A stretch of DNA of 64,000 bases, from contig NZ_NBXB01000027.1 in assembly GCF_003399635.1 (NCBI RefSeq), forward strand, positions 224,238 to 288,237, in the 5' to 3' direction. The translations under genes were made by a program, and so were the position numbers. The notes under the pieces were generated by a model. That model was not told the origin of the DNA. It made no database searches and was given only the letters and a program-made list of their open reading frames with translations. This DNA comes from Subtercola boreus (GTDB taxonomy: Bacteria; Actinomycetota; Actinomycetes; Actinomycetales; Microbacteriaceae). This document shows, piece after piece, positions 34,394 to 42,625 of the stretch. The number at the start of each line of letters is the position of its first letter. Within the stretch, counting starts at the first letter, position 1.

Positions 34394-35731
34394 CTACAGC
34401 ATCTCCAGGTTGCTCTGCAACTCGAACGGCGTGACCTGGTCGCGGTAGGCGGCCCACTCCTGACGCTTGTTCAGAAGCACGTAGTTGAAGACGTGCTCGC
34501 CGAGGGTCTCCGCCACCAGCTCCGACTTCTCCATCTCGCCGATGGCCTGGTCGAGGCTCGCGGGCAGAGCGTTGTAGCCAAGCGCGCGGCGCTCCGTGTC
34601 GCTGAGGCTCCAGACGTTGTCCTCGGCCTCGGCCGGCAGCTCATAGCCCTCCTCGATGCCCTTGAGCCCGGCAGCGAGCAGCAGCGAGTACGCGAGGTAC
34701 GGGTTCGCTGCAGAGTCGATCGCCCGGTACTCGACGCGGGACGACTGCCCCTTGTTCGGCTTGTAGAGCGGAACACGCACCAGTGCGGAACGGTTGTTGT
34801 GGCCCCAGCAGACGAAGCTCGGCGCCTCGTCGCCACCCCAGAGCCGCTTGTACGAGTTCACGAACTGGTTCGTGACGGCCGTGATCTCGGGGGCGTGCTT
34901 CAGCAGCCCCGCGATGAACTGACGGCCGATCTTCGACAGCTGATACTCGGCCCCGGCCTCGAAGAACGCGTTCGAGTCGCCCTCGAAGAGCGACATGTGG
35001 GTGTGCATCCCCGATCCCGGATGCCCGGAGAGTGGCTTCGGCATGAAGGTCGCATAGACGCCCTGCTCGATCGCCACCTCCTTCACGACGGTGCGGAAGG
35101 TCATGATGTTGTCGGCCGTCGTCAGAGCGTCGGCGTAGCGCAGGTCGATCTCGTTCTGCCCGGGGCCGGCCTCGTGATGGCTGAACTCCACCGAGATGCC
35201 GAGGTCTTCGAGCATCCGCACCGACCGGCGACGGAAGTCGTGCGCGGTACCGCCCGGAACGTTGTCGAAGTACCCCGCCTTGTCCACGGGCTCGGGGCCG
35301 TCGGGGCCGTACTTCGACGACTTCAGCAGGTAGAACTCGATCTCGGGGTGCGTGTAGAACGAGAACCCGCGATCCCCGGCCTTCGCAAGGGTGCGCTTCA
35401 GCACGTTGCGAGGATCTGCGACGGCGGGCTGCCCGTCGGGCGTTGTGATGTCGCAGAACATGCGCGCCGTCGGGTCGACCTCGCCCCGCCACGGCAGGAT
35501 CTGGAAGGTGGTGGGATCAGGATGCGCGAGCACATCCGCCTCGAACGAGCGGGTGAGGCCCTCGATGGCGCTGCCGTCGAAACCGAGCCCCTCGGCGAAG
35601 GCCCCCTCGACCTCTGCGGGGGCGATGGCCACGGATTTGAGGGTGCCGACCACGTCGGTGAACCACAGCCGAACGAACTTGACACCGCGTTCTTCAATGG
35701 TACGAAGAACGAAGTCGCGCTGCTTATCCAT
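34394..35731 (-). CDS. glnA2: Glutamine synthetase-like enzyme GlnA2 (type I, alpha-like)
   Basis: Protein of 445 residues. It has LWFTDVVGTLKSVAIAPAEV, GFDGSAIEGLTRSFEADVL, HPEIEFYLL, FMPKPLSGHPGSGMHTHMSL and AVTNQFVNSYKRL. The C-terminal segment DNVWSLSDTERRALGYNALP replaces the adenylylation loop, so GlnE should not modify it. Homologues upstream of glnE in other actinobacteria are non-essential and some GlnA-like paralogues use polyamines or other amines, so true glutamine synthesis is likely but not certain. A ribosome-binding site, AGAGGTAAC, precedes the ATG. No GlnR box is obvious. Confidence 0.93.
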   Translation of the reverse strand: MDKQRDFVLRTIEERGVKFVRLWFTDVVGTLKSVAIAPAEVEGAFAEGLGFDGSAIEGLTRSFEADVLAHPDPTTFQILPWRGEVDPTARMFCDITTPDGQPAVADPRNVLKRTLAKAGDRGFSFYTHPEIEFYLLKSSKYGPDGPEPVDKAGYFDNVPGGTAHDFRRRSVRMLEDLGISVEFSHHEAGPGQNEIDLRYADALTTADNIMTFRTVVKEVAIEQGVYATFMPKPLSGHPGSGMHTHMSLFEGDSNAFFEAGAEYQLSKIGRQFIAGLLKHAPEITAVTNQFVNSYKRLWGGDEAPSFVCWGHNNRSALVRVPLYKPNKGQSSRVEYRAIDSAANPYLAYSLLLAAGLKGIEEGYELPAEAEDNVWSLSDTERRALGYNALPASLDQAIGEMEKSELVAETLGEHVFNYVLLNKRQEWAAYRDQVTPFELQSNLEML

Positions 35732-35773
35732 CGACGGTTGTTACCTCTTTCCGGCACGTGGTTCTGCCACTAT

Positions 35774-35779
35774 TAGGCT
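35774..35779 (+). promoter_or_regulatory. -10 box of nadE (leaderless)
   Basis: TAGGCT, 7 nt before the ATG at 35787. Confidence 0.45.
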
Positions 35780-35786
35780 AGTGGCT

Positions 35787-37535
35787 ATGCCGAGACTTCG
35801 CTTAGCGCTGGCCCAGACCAACCCCATTGTCGGAGACCTCGAAGGCAACTCTGCCGAGATCGTCGCCGCGGTCCGCCGCGCCCGGGACGCGGGGGCCGAC
35901 CTCGTCGCGTTCGGGGAGATGGCCCTCTCGGGCTACCCCATCGAAGACCTCGCCTCCCGGCCGTCGTTCCTTGCCGCCTGCCGCGCCCGCGTCGCGGCGC
36001 TGGCGACGGAGCTCGCCTCGGCCGGCCTCGGCGACATCGTGGTCGTGGTGGGGCATCCCGATGGGCCCTTCGAGCCCCGCGCCTTCACCACCACGAACGC
36101 GCCGACGGCGATCGCCCAGAACGTGGCCTCGATCATCCAGAACGGTGAGATCAAGGCGCGCTACGCGAAACATCACCTGCCGAACTACTCGGTCTTCGAC
36201 GAGTACCGGATCTTCATCGCCGGCGACGAACTCCTCGTGCTCCGGATGCGCGGGGTCGACGTCGCGCTCATCATCTGCGAGGACCTCTGGCGTGACGGCG
36301 GGCCGGTGAACCGGGTCGCCTCCGCCGATGCCGGGGTGCTGCTCGTCATCAACGCCTCGCCCTACGAGCGCGACAAGAACGAGGTGCGGCTGCCGCTCGT
36401 GGTGCGGCGCGCGAAGGAGAACGACACGATCGTCGCCTACGTGAACATCGTGGGCGGCCAGGACGACCTGCTCTTCGACGGAGACAGCGTGGTGGTCTCC
36501 CCCGCCGGTGAGATCCTGGCGCGCGCACCCCAGTTCCAGCCGCACCTGCTCGTGGTCGACATCGACCCCGAAGCGGCGACGCTGGATGATCTGCCGCCGG
36601 ATGTCGCGCGGGTGACGCTCTCGTTGCCGGCCACCGGCTCCTCCTCGCCGCAGACCGCGCTCACCTCCGACATCGCCGTCGTGCCCGACGAACTCGAGCA
36701 GGTCTGGAACGCGCTCGTGCTGGGCCTCGGCGACTACGTGCGGAAGAACCGATTCCGCTCGGTCGTCCTCGGGCTCTCCGGCGGCATCGACTCGGCCGTC
36801 TGCGCCGTGCTCGCCGCCGACGCTATCGGGGCGGCCAACGTGTACGGCGTGTCGATGCCGAGTCGCTGGTCGAGCGATCACTCGCGCTCCGACGCCGACG
36901 ACCTCGCCGAGCGGATCGGCGTGCACTACGAGACCCAGGCGATCGCCGATCTCGTGCAGCCCATCGAGACCCAGCTCGCGCTCGACGGTGTCGCGGCCGA
37001 GAACCTGCAGGCGCGCATCCGGGGCATCATCCTGATGGGGCTCTCGAACCAGTTGGGCCACCTCGTGCTCACGACGGGCAACAAGAGCGAACTCGCGGTC
37101 GGCTATTCGACGATCTACGGCGATTCGGTGGGCGGCTTCGCACCTCTGAAAGACGTTCCGAAGATGCTGGTCTGGGAGCTGGCGCGCTGGCGGAATTCCT
37201 TTGCGGCGCGGCGCGGAGAAACCCCGCCGATCCCCGAGAACTCGATCTCGAAACCGCCGTCGGCCGAGCTCCGGCCCGACCAGACCGACCAGGACTCGCT
37301 GCCCGAGTACGAGATCCTGGATGCTCTGCTGGAGGACTACATCAACGGCGGCTTCGGCCGTGACGAGCTTGTCGCCCGCGGTTTCGACGCCGATGTCGTC
37401 GACCGCATCATCGGTCTCGTCGACCATTCCGAATGGAAGCGTCGCCAGAGCGCTATCGGTACGAAGATCTCGCGGACGGCCTTCGGGCGCGACCGCCGCC
37501 TGCCGATCACTTACCGCCCGACCGCCGTCTCTTGA
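35787..37535 (+). CDS. nadE: Glutamine-dependent NAD+ synthetase
   Basis: Protein of 582 residues from ATG 35787; the open frame continues upstream through the glnA2 antisense strand and is not coding. The N-terminal nitrilase-like glutaminase has the triad in VAFGEMALSGYP (Glu), RYAKHHLPNYSVFDE (Lys) and ALIICEDLW (Cys). The C-terminal synthetase shows the PP-loop LGLSGGIDSAVCAVLA and TTGNKSELAVGYSTIYGD. It converts nicotinate adenine dinucleotide to NAD+ with glutamine as nitrogen donor, the last step of NAD synthesis, which fits the glutamine genes next door. Confidence 0.97.
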   Translation: MPRLRLALAQTNPIVGDLEGNSAEIVAAVRRARDAGADLVAFGEMALSGYPIEDLASRPSFLAACRARVAALATELASAGLGDIVVVVGHPDGPFEPRAFTTTNAPTAIAQNVASIIQNGEIKARYAKHHLPNYSVFDEYRIFIAGDELLVLRMRGVDVALIICEDLWRDGGPVNRVASADAGVLLVINASPYERDKNEVRLPLVVRRAKENDTIVAYVNIVGGQDDLLFDGDSVVVSPAGEILARAPQFQPHLLVVDIDPEAATLDDLPPDVARVTLSLPATGSSSPQTALTSDIAVVPDELEQVWNALVLGLGDYVRKNRFRSVVLGLSGGIDSAVCAVLAADAIGAANVYGVSMPSRWSSDHSRSDADDLAERIGVHYETQAIADLVQPIETQLALDGVAAENLQARIRGIILMGLSNQLGHLVLTTGNKSELAVGYSTIYGDSVGGFAPLKDVPKMLVWELARWRNSFAARRGETPPIPENSISKPPSAELRPDQTDQDSLPEYEILDALLEDYINGGFGRDELVARGFDADVVDRIIGLVDHSEWKRRQSAIGTKISRTAFGRDRRLPITYRPTAVS

Positions 37536-37592
37536 GACCCCCGCGGTCAGGTGAGACGCCGACGCACGTCTCACCTGACCGCGGGAGTCTCA
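37533..37592. repeat. Long perfect hairpin between nadE and panB
   Basis: An 18-bp perfect stem (37541-37558 pairing with 37567-37584, ccgcggtcaggtgagacg on the left) extends to 26 bp with one mismatch and has an 8-nt loop. The left arm starts in the nadE stop codon and the right arm ends 11 nt before the panB -10 box. It should terminate nadE transcripts strongly; the unusual length suggests a dispersed palindromic element. Confidence 0.85.
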
Positions 37593-37603
37593 CTTGCCCT
37601 CGG

Positions 37604-37609
37604 TAGACT
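37604..37609 (+). promoter_or_regulatory. -10 box of panB (leaderless)
   Basis: TAGACT, 6 nt before the ATG at 37616. Confidence 0.45.
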
Positions 37610-37615
37610 GAGGGC

Positions 37616-38434
37616 ATGACGGAGCAGTCCCCCCGAAAGCGCGTACGCACCCGGCACTTCCAGAATGCGAAGGAGAACGGCGTGCCGATCGTGGGGCTCA
37701 CCTCCTACGACCAGCTCTCGGCAGCGATCTTCGACGCTGCAGACATCGACTTCCTGCTGGTCGGCGACTCGGCGGGCAACAACGTCTTCGGCAACGAGAC
37801 GACGCTGTCGGTGACGGTCGATCAGCTGATTCCCCTGACGCGCGCCGTCGCCGGTGCAGCGAAGCGCGCCCTGGTGATCGCGGACATGCCGTTCGGGTCC
37901 TACGAAGGTGGCCCCGACGACGCCCTGCACACCGCTGTGCGGTTCATGAAGGAGTCGAACGCACATGCCGTGAAGCTCGAGGGCGGGGTGCGGAGCGCCC
38001 CGCAGATCCGGCGCATCGTGGATGCCGGCATCCCCGTGATGGGCCACATCGGCTTCACCCCGCAGAGTGAGCACGGCCTCGGCGGGCACATCATCCAGGG
38101 CCGGGGTGAAGGCGCCGAGGCGCTGCTCGCCGACGCCCACGCCGTGGAGGACGCGGGGGCGTTCGCCGTGGTGCTCGAGATGGTTCCGAGCGACATCGCC
38201 GGCCGCATCACGAAGGAGCTCCGCATCCCGACCATCAGTGTCGGTGCGGGCCCGAACACCGACGGCCAGCTGCTCGTCTGGACCGACTTCGCCGGCTTCT
38301 CGCAGGGCCGTACCCCCCGCTTCGTGAAGCAATACGCGAACCTCACTCAGGTGCTGACGGATGCCGTCACCGCTTTTCGCGCCGACGTCGCCTCCGGCGC
38401 CTACCCGGCCCCCGAGCACGAGTACGAGGGCTGA
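37616..38434 (+). CDS. panB: 3-methyl-2-oxobutanoate hydroxymethyltransferase
   Basis: Protein of 272 residues. PanB transfers a hydroxymethyl group from methylene-tetrahydrofolate to 2-oxoisovalerate, the first step of pantothenate synthesis. Motifs: VGLTSYDQLSAAIFDAADID, LLVGDSAGN (metal Asp), ADMPFGSYEGG, HAVKLEGG (catalytic region), GHIGFTPQSEHGLGG and the C-terminal TISVGAGPNTDGQLLVWTD. No panC or panD is nearby. A leaderless promoter precedes it. Confidence 0.96.
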   Translation: MTEQSPRKRVRTRHFQNAKENGVPIVGLTSYDQLSAAIFDAADIDFLLVGDSAGNNVFGNETTLSVTVDQLIPLTRAVAGAAKRALVIADMPFGSYEGGPDDALHTAVRFMKESNAHAVKLEGGVRSAPQIRRIVDAGIPVMGHIGFTPQSEHGLGGHIIQGRGEGAEALLADAHAVEDAGAFAVVLEMVPSDIAGRITKELRIPTISVGAGPNTDGQLLVWTDFAGFSQGRTPRFVKQYANLTQVLTDAVTAFRADVASGAYPAPEHEYEG

Positions 38435-38464
38435 CCGCCCCGAGCAGACTCTCCCAGCTGGGCG

Positions 38465-38497
38465 AAGGGACCCGAATCGTCCTGACGCCCGTCCCTT
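38465..38497 (+). terminator. Possible hairpin after panB
   Basis: The arms aagggac (38465-38471) and gtccctt (38491-38497) could pair across 19 nt, 30 nt after the panB stop. A second copy of cgtcccttgg lies just downstream. Confidence 0.35.
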
Positions 38498-38582
38498 GGC
38501 GCGACCTGCGTCCCTTGGTCGGGCGCGCACCTTCCTTCGAGGCTGACCCGGCCGCGCGAGACTGAGATGAATCTTCCTCGTC

Positions 38583-38588
38583 TATGAT
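38583..38588 (+). promoter_or_regulatory. -10 box of the first beta-propeller copy
   Basis: TATGAT, 6 nt before the ATG at 38595. The surrounding 50 bp closely resemble the region before the intact copy at 39829, so promoter and gene start were duplicated together. Confidence 0.5.
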
Positions 38589-38594
38589 GAGGGG

Positions 38595-39493
38595 ATGTTG
38601 GGCATGGTCTTCGCCGATCTCGGCTGGGAGACCAGCCCAGCTCACATGGTCTTCGACCGCCGGGGGCATCTGTTCGTCGCCTGCGACCTGACGTCGTCTG
38701 TGATCGAGGTGGATGCCCGGGGCTCCGTCTCCGCCGCCACGGGATCGCCCCCGGCGAGGAGTTCGCCGTGCAGGCGCTGCTGGCGACATCCGATGGCTCA
38801 GTATGGGTGGCGAGCCATCGGCCGTCGAGCCTTCACCGGATTTCCCCCGGCGATGGCACGCTCGTCACGTACCCGCTCGCAGCCGACATCAGCCCCTCGG
38901 CCCTGGTCGAGAGCCGGGGTTCGATCTTCGCGGCGACCACGCAAAGCGGAACGATGACGCGAGTGGGCCCGGATGGTGGGCTCACCGAGGTGTTCGTGCA
39001 GCTGCCGCTCGGCGCCGAGCCGATCGCCCTCAGCGCAGGCACGGACGGCACGCTCTACTCAGCGGACTGGCAGACGGGCGCGATCCTGCAGATTGCGGCC
39101 GATGGCTCCGCCGGCCACGGTGGCGAGACAACAACGCAGGAGTGCGCGCGATTGCCGCTTCGCACAATGCCGGTCGCCATGACGGACGAACACCAGGGAG
39201 CGGTCTTCATCGCAGCAGGCTCAGGGCTCTTCCGCCTTGAAACAGGGGACGGCGCCCTCGCGGAGATCCTGAACTACCCGTAGTCGCCCTTCACCGCGTT
39301 CGGCATGGCGGAGTCGCATGGCGAATTCTCGGTCGCCGGCGGAGGGGGCATGGTGATGAGTGTCGACATGTCCACGCCGACAGTTTCCCGAACGGTGGAC
39401 CTCGGAGATCGCCACATCGTGTGTTGTGCCTACGACCCAGCGGGGCGGCTCGTCGTCGCCGACTACTCGCGTGGCCAGATCCTGCGGATCTGA
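38595..39493 (+). pseudogene. Beta-propeller (NHL/SMP-30-like) gene, copy 1, broken
   Basis: The length (899 nt) equals that of the intact copy at 39829, but the frame is interrupted twice. The first frame reads MLGMVFADLGWETSPAHMVF, then HLFVACDLTSSVIEVDARGS, and is lost by an apparent 1-nt deletion near 38731. The next frame carries QALLATSDGSVWVASH, ALVESRGSIFAATTQSG and IALSAGTDGTLYSADWQTG. It meets an in-frame TAG at 39281 but resumes as GGGGMVMSVDMSTPTV and PAGRLVVADYSRGQILRI. The recurring G-x-L-Y/F-V/S-A-D blade pattern marks a beta-propeller. Confidence 0.75.
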
Positions 39494-39547
39494 CTCCGAC
39501 CCTCGAAACCCTGACCGCCCCGACCCGCCACAGCCACACAAAAATGA

Positions 39548-39805
39548 CTCTCTGCCACGGGTGACCTCGTCGAACGATTCCCGGTTTCGCCGGCAGTACC
39601 GTTCGCGCTCGAAGCCCTGCTCGTTGATCTCGCGATACACCCCGGGTGACGTGCCCCAGATGGACATCCTCGACTTCGGTGGCGATGACACCGCGCTGTG
39701 GTCGTGCGCGCTGTGGTCGTGCGCGCTGGACCCCAGCGGCCGGCTCTCCGCTGCCGACTACGCGACCGCCCGAATCCGCATCTGGTCGCGCACAGCTGAC
39801 ATGAG
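39548..39805 (+). pseudogene. Beta-propeller remnant, copy 2 (3' part only)
   Basis: Two fragments in different frames resemble the last blades of the intact neighbour: LSATGDLVERFPVSPAVPFA, stop at 39647, and then ALDPSGRLSAADYATARIRI. A 15-bp tandem duplication (gcgctgtggtcgtgc at 39693 and 39708) lies inside the second. The 5' part is missing. I infer a deleted copy between copies 1 and 3. Confidence 0.55.
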
Positions 39806-39816
39806 GTCTCCTCGAC

Positions 39817-39822
39817 TATGAT
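39817..39822 (+). promoter_or_regulatory. -10 box of the intact beta-propeller gene
   Basis: TATGAT, 6 nt before the ATG at 39829. The sequence between is GGAGGT, which would be a ribosome-binding site with no spacing, so leaderless initiation is more likely. Confidence 0.5.
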
Positions 39823-39828
39823 GGAGGT

Positions 39829-40737
39829 ATGCTCGGCACGGTCTTCGCCCAATTCGGTCGTCTGAGCTTCCCGACGGCGACAGTGACCGACCGAGCGGGT
39901 GCTCTGTTCGTGGCCTTCGCCGAGGGTGATCCGGTGGTGAAGCTCGACCACTTCGGCAATCGTCTGTCGATTCATCCGCTCCCCGATGGCGTCCGAGCGG
40001 TCGAGACGATGTCGATCACTCCCGAGGACCAGCTCTGCCTCCTCGCTTCAGATCCCCCCTCGATCGTTCTGATCGATTCGCACAGCGCGCGTTCCGTCTC
40101 GATTCTGCTGCCGGCGGATGTCTCGCCGACGGCGCTGGCCGTTGGCGCTGACGGCCGCGCGTACATCGCCGCAACCAGCATGACCTTCCTCCTCCGCGTT
40201 GACACCGAGCAGGGCAACGGGGTGAGCCGCGTCGCGCTCGAGTTCGACCTCGACCCCTCCGCAGTCGCGGTCGATCGTGCCGGCACTCTCTACGTCGCAG
40301 ACTGGACGACTTGCCGCATCGACCGGATCAGTCCAGACGGCACGACTGACGTCGGATTCTGGACTCCGCGTGACGGAGTTCCCAGCTCTGCCCTTGCCTG
40401 TTCGGCTGACGGCCGCCGACTGATCGCGAGCGGTGCCGACGGAAGTGTGGCCCAGCTGGAGCTCGCGACCGGCGTGACGCACATCACCGGGGAGGAGCGG
40501 CCGGAATCACTGGCGGCTCACGTCATCGAGATCGCCCCTGAGGGAACGGCGTACCTGCCCTCGTTCGATCAGAATGCCGTCACCACGCTGTCGCCGACAG
40601 GAGACCTGACTACTTCCTCGATCGAGGGCTTTCCCGAACAGCGTCTCGCCCTGACAGACTGCACCGTGCGAGCCGACGGAGCAGTCTTGGCCGTGGGCTT
40701 CCTCGCCGGTTCGATGATCAGGCTGAGCCTCCCGTGA
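39829..40737 (+). CDS. Intact beta-propeller (NHL/SMP-30-like) protein, copy 3
   Basis: Protein of 302 residues with no signal peptide or membrane helix. Five or six similar blades are visible, each ending in a pattern such as AGALFVAFAEGDPVVKLDHF, GRAYIAATSMTFLLRVD, GTLYVADWTTCRIDRISPDG and GAVLAVGFLAGSMIRLSLP. NHL and SMP-30-type propellers bind proteins, sugars or lactones, but no metal-ligand set of a gluconolactonase is evident. The copies around it are broken, so this may be the only functional member. Its stop overlaps the start of copy 4 (GTGA). Confidence 0.75.
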   Translation: MLGTVFAQFGRLSFPTATVTDRAGALFVAFAEGDPVVKLDHFGNRLSIHPLPDGVRAVETMSITPEDQLCLLASDPPSIVLIDSHSARSVSILLPADVSPTALAVGADGRAYIAATSMTFLLRVDTEQGNGVSRVALEFDLDPSAVAVDRAGTLYVADWTTCRIDRISPDGTTDVGFWTPRDGVPSSALACSADGRRLIASGADGSVAQLELATGVTHITGEERPESLAAHVIEIAPEGTAYLPSFDQNAVTTLSPTGDLTTSSIEGFPEQRLALTDCTVRADGAVLAVGFLAGSMIRLSLP

Positions 40738-41477
40738 GAATCGAACTCTTCGCCGACTTCGGAGAGGAGACCCGCCCGGCCCACCCGGCCTCCGACCGCC
40801 GCGGGCACCTGTTCGTCGCCTGCGACCTGGCCTCCTCGGTCATCGAGTTGGATGCCCGGGGAACTGTTCGACATCGCTATGCGGTCGCTTCAGGTAAGGA
40901 TGTCGCCATCCACGCCATGCTGGCCGCCGCCTCCGGATCGGTCTGGGTGGCGACTCACAAACCGGACAGCATTCATCGCATCGCATCGACCCGGCCGACG
41001 GCACCGTGGAACACTTCGCGCTCGCCAACACGAGCTGGCCGACCGCTCTCGTGGAATCCCGCGGTGCGGTCTACTGCTCGAATGATCGCGCCGGCACCAT
41101 CTCGAAGATCAGTGGGGAGGGAAAACTGACGGAGACATTCGCCTCGTTTCCCCTCGGCTCTAAGCCGATCGCGCTCAGCGCCGACACTCGGGGACGCCTG
41201 TACGCCCTCGATTGGCGGACGGGTGACATTCTGGTCGTCTTGCGCGAAGGCGGGACCGCCGTCCGCTTCGCAAGCGTGCCCCCGGAAACACTCCCCTTCA
41301 GCATCACCCGCGAATACCGTGGGGTGTTCTTCATCTGGCGACGGAGAGCCTGATGCGTCTCGACATCGCCCGCGGCACGCTCGAGAAGGTGCTCGAGCTT
41401 CCTCCCACGCCGTTCTTCCCGTTCTGGGTATTCGACCGGACGGATCTTCCGGGTCGCAACCTGAAGCTTCCTGATAC
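40734..41477 (+). pseudogene. Beta-propeller gene, copy 4, broken
   Basis: Starts at a GTG overlapping the stop of copy 3 and reads MRIELFADFGEETRPAHPAS, then HLFVACDLASSVIELDARGT. The frame is lost at 40974-40988, where the pentamer catcg occurs three times; two copies would restore IHRIDPADGTVEHFALA. A second shift near 41335 moves the reading to LMRLDIARGTLEKVLELPP. The 3' end runs into the SPOR-like gene and the last blade is missing. Confidence 0.75.
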
Positions 41478-41663
41478 TCAGTCGTTCGCGGCGTCCTCCT
41501 CGGCCCACTTGGCCGAGTTCGCACGGAGAGTCTCGAGGGCGTGTTCGGCCTCGGCCTTCGTCTCGAACGGGCCGACCCGATCCGGAGCGGGTGAGACGTA
41601 ACCGAACTCCACGTCGCCGGTGTTGGTGTTGTACCAGTACTGCTTCGAGGGATCGCCTGACAT
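41478..41663 (-). CDS. Small SPOR-like protein
   Basis: Protein of 61 residues with a GGAG ribosome-binding site before the ATG at 41663. The sequence MSGDPSKQYWYNTNTGDVEF and then GPFETKAEAEHALETLR fits a minimal SPOR-like fold (two strand-helix elements with the G-P-F-x-T-x-x-E-A turn). SPOR domains bind denuded peptidoglycan, but this protein has no signal peptide, so that role is doubtful. It sits divergently before map, a common arrangement in Microbacteriaceae. Confidence 0.75.
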   Translation of the reverse strand: MSGDPSKQYWYNTNTGDVEFGYVSPAPDRVGPFETKAEAEHALETLRANSAKWAEEDAAND

Positions 41664-41686
41664 GAGTGCTCCAAGGGGTCGTGAAC

Positions 41687-41692
41687 TACGAT
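41687..41692 (+). promoter_or_regulatory. -10 box of map (leaderless)
   Basis: TACGAT, 7 nt before the ATG at 41700. Confidence 0.45.
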
Positions 41693-41699
41693 AGATCCT

Positions 41700-42578
41700 A
41701 TGCCCAAGGACTCCGCAGGCCACCTCACCCCGGGCCGGATCTCCCCGCTCCGAACCGTTCCCGCCGCGATCGAACGACCCGAGTATGTCGGCCGCCGCGA
41801 GCCGGACGAAGGCGGCGGCAGCGACGTCTACACGGGCGAACGGCTCTCGGGCATCCGGGAGTCCTCGCGCATCGCTGCGAACGCCCTCGCGCACGTGGGG
41901 GCCCATGTCGCGCCTGGCGTCACGACGGACGAGTTGGATGCCCTCGGCCACGCCTATCTCATCGAGCACGGTGCCTATCCGTCCACGCTCGGCTACCGCG
42001 GTTACCCCAAGTCGCTCTGCACGAGTGTGAACGAGGTCATCTGCCACGGGATTCCAGACAACACCGTGCTGGATGACGGCGACATCGTGAACATCGACAT
42101 CACCGCTTACAAGAACGGCGTGCACGGCGACACGAACGCCACCTTCGTCGCGGGGCAGCCGGCCGAAGACGTGCGCCTGCTCGTCGAGCGCACCCGCGAG
42201 GCGATGAACCGCGGCATCAAGGCCGTGGCCCCCGGCCGGCAGATCAACGTCATCGGCCGCGCCATCGAGTCGTATGCGAAACGGTTCGGCTACGGAGTCG
42301 TGCGCGACTACACAGGGCACGGGGTGGGCGAGCAGTTCCACTCGGGATTGATCATCCCGCACTACGACTCGGCACCCCAGTTCGACGACGAGATCCAGGT
42401 CGGCATGGTCTTCACCATCGAACCGATGCTCACGCTCGGCTCCCAGGACAACGAGCTCTGGAACGACGGCTGGACGGTGGTCACCCGCGACCACTCGCTC
42501 AGCGCGCAGTTCGAGCACACACTTGTGGTGACCGAGCGCGGCGCCGAAGTTCTGACCCTCGCCGACACGGCAGAATAG
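41700..42578 (+). CDS. map: Methionine aminopeptidase type I
   Basis: Protein of 292 residues with a 40-residue N-terminal extension (linker containing a PxxP-like segment) typical of actinobacterial MetAP1c. Metal ligands are in place: [19 protein letters not shown] (two Asp), [14 protein letters not shown] (His), VFTIEPML (Glu) and [10 protein letters not shown] (Glu). The substrate-binding His lies in NEVICHGIP. It removes the initiator methionine after deformylation; the deformylase gene def is also in this window. Confidence 0.96.
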   Translation: MPKDSAGHLTPGRISPLRTVPAAIERPEYVGRREPDEGGGSDVYTGERLSGIRESSRIAANALAHVGAHVAPGVTTDELDALGHAYLIEHGAYPSTLGYRGYPKSLCTSVNEVICHGIPDNTVLDDGDIVNIDITAYKNGVHGDTNATFVAGQPAEDVRLLVERTREAMNRGIKAVAPGRQINVIGRAIESYAKRFGYGVVRDYTGHGVGEQFHSGLIIPHYDSAPQFDDEIQVGMVFTIEPMLTLGSQDNELWNDGWTVVTRDHSLSAQFEHTLVVTERGAEVLTLADTAE

Positions 42579-42625
42579 AACCGCCGGCCGCGTCTCACGG
42601 CCGAGACAGAGAACGAGGGAACACG

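Noticed and set aside
35391..35786. Longer N-terminus for NadE
   Set aside because: The extension overlaps glnA2 antisense; the nitrilase domain begins at the ATG at 35787, which has its own -10 box.
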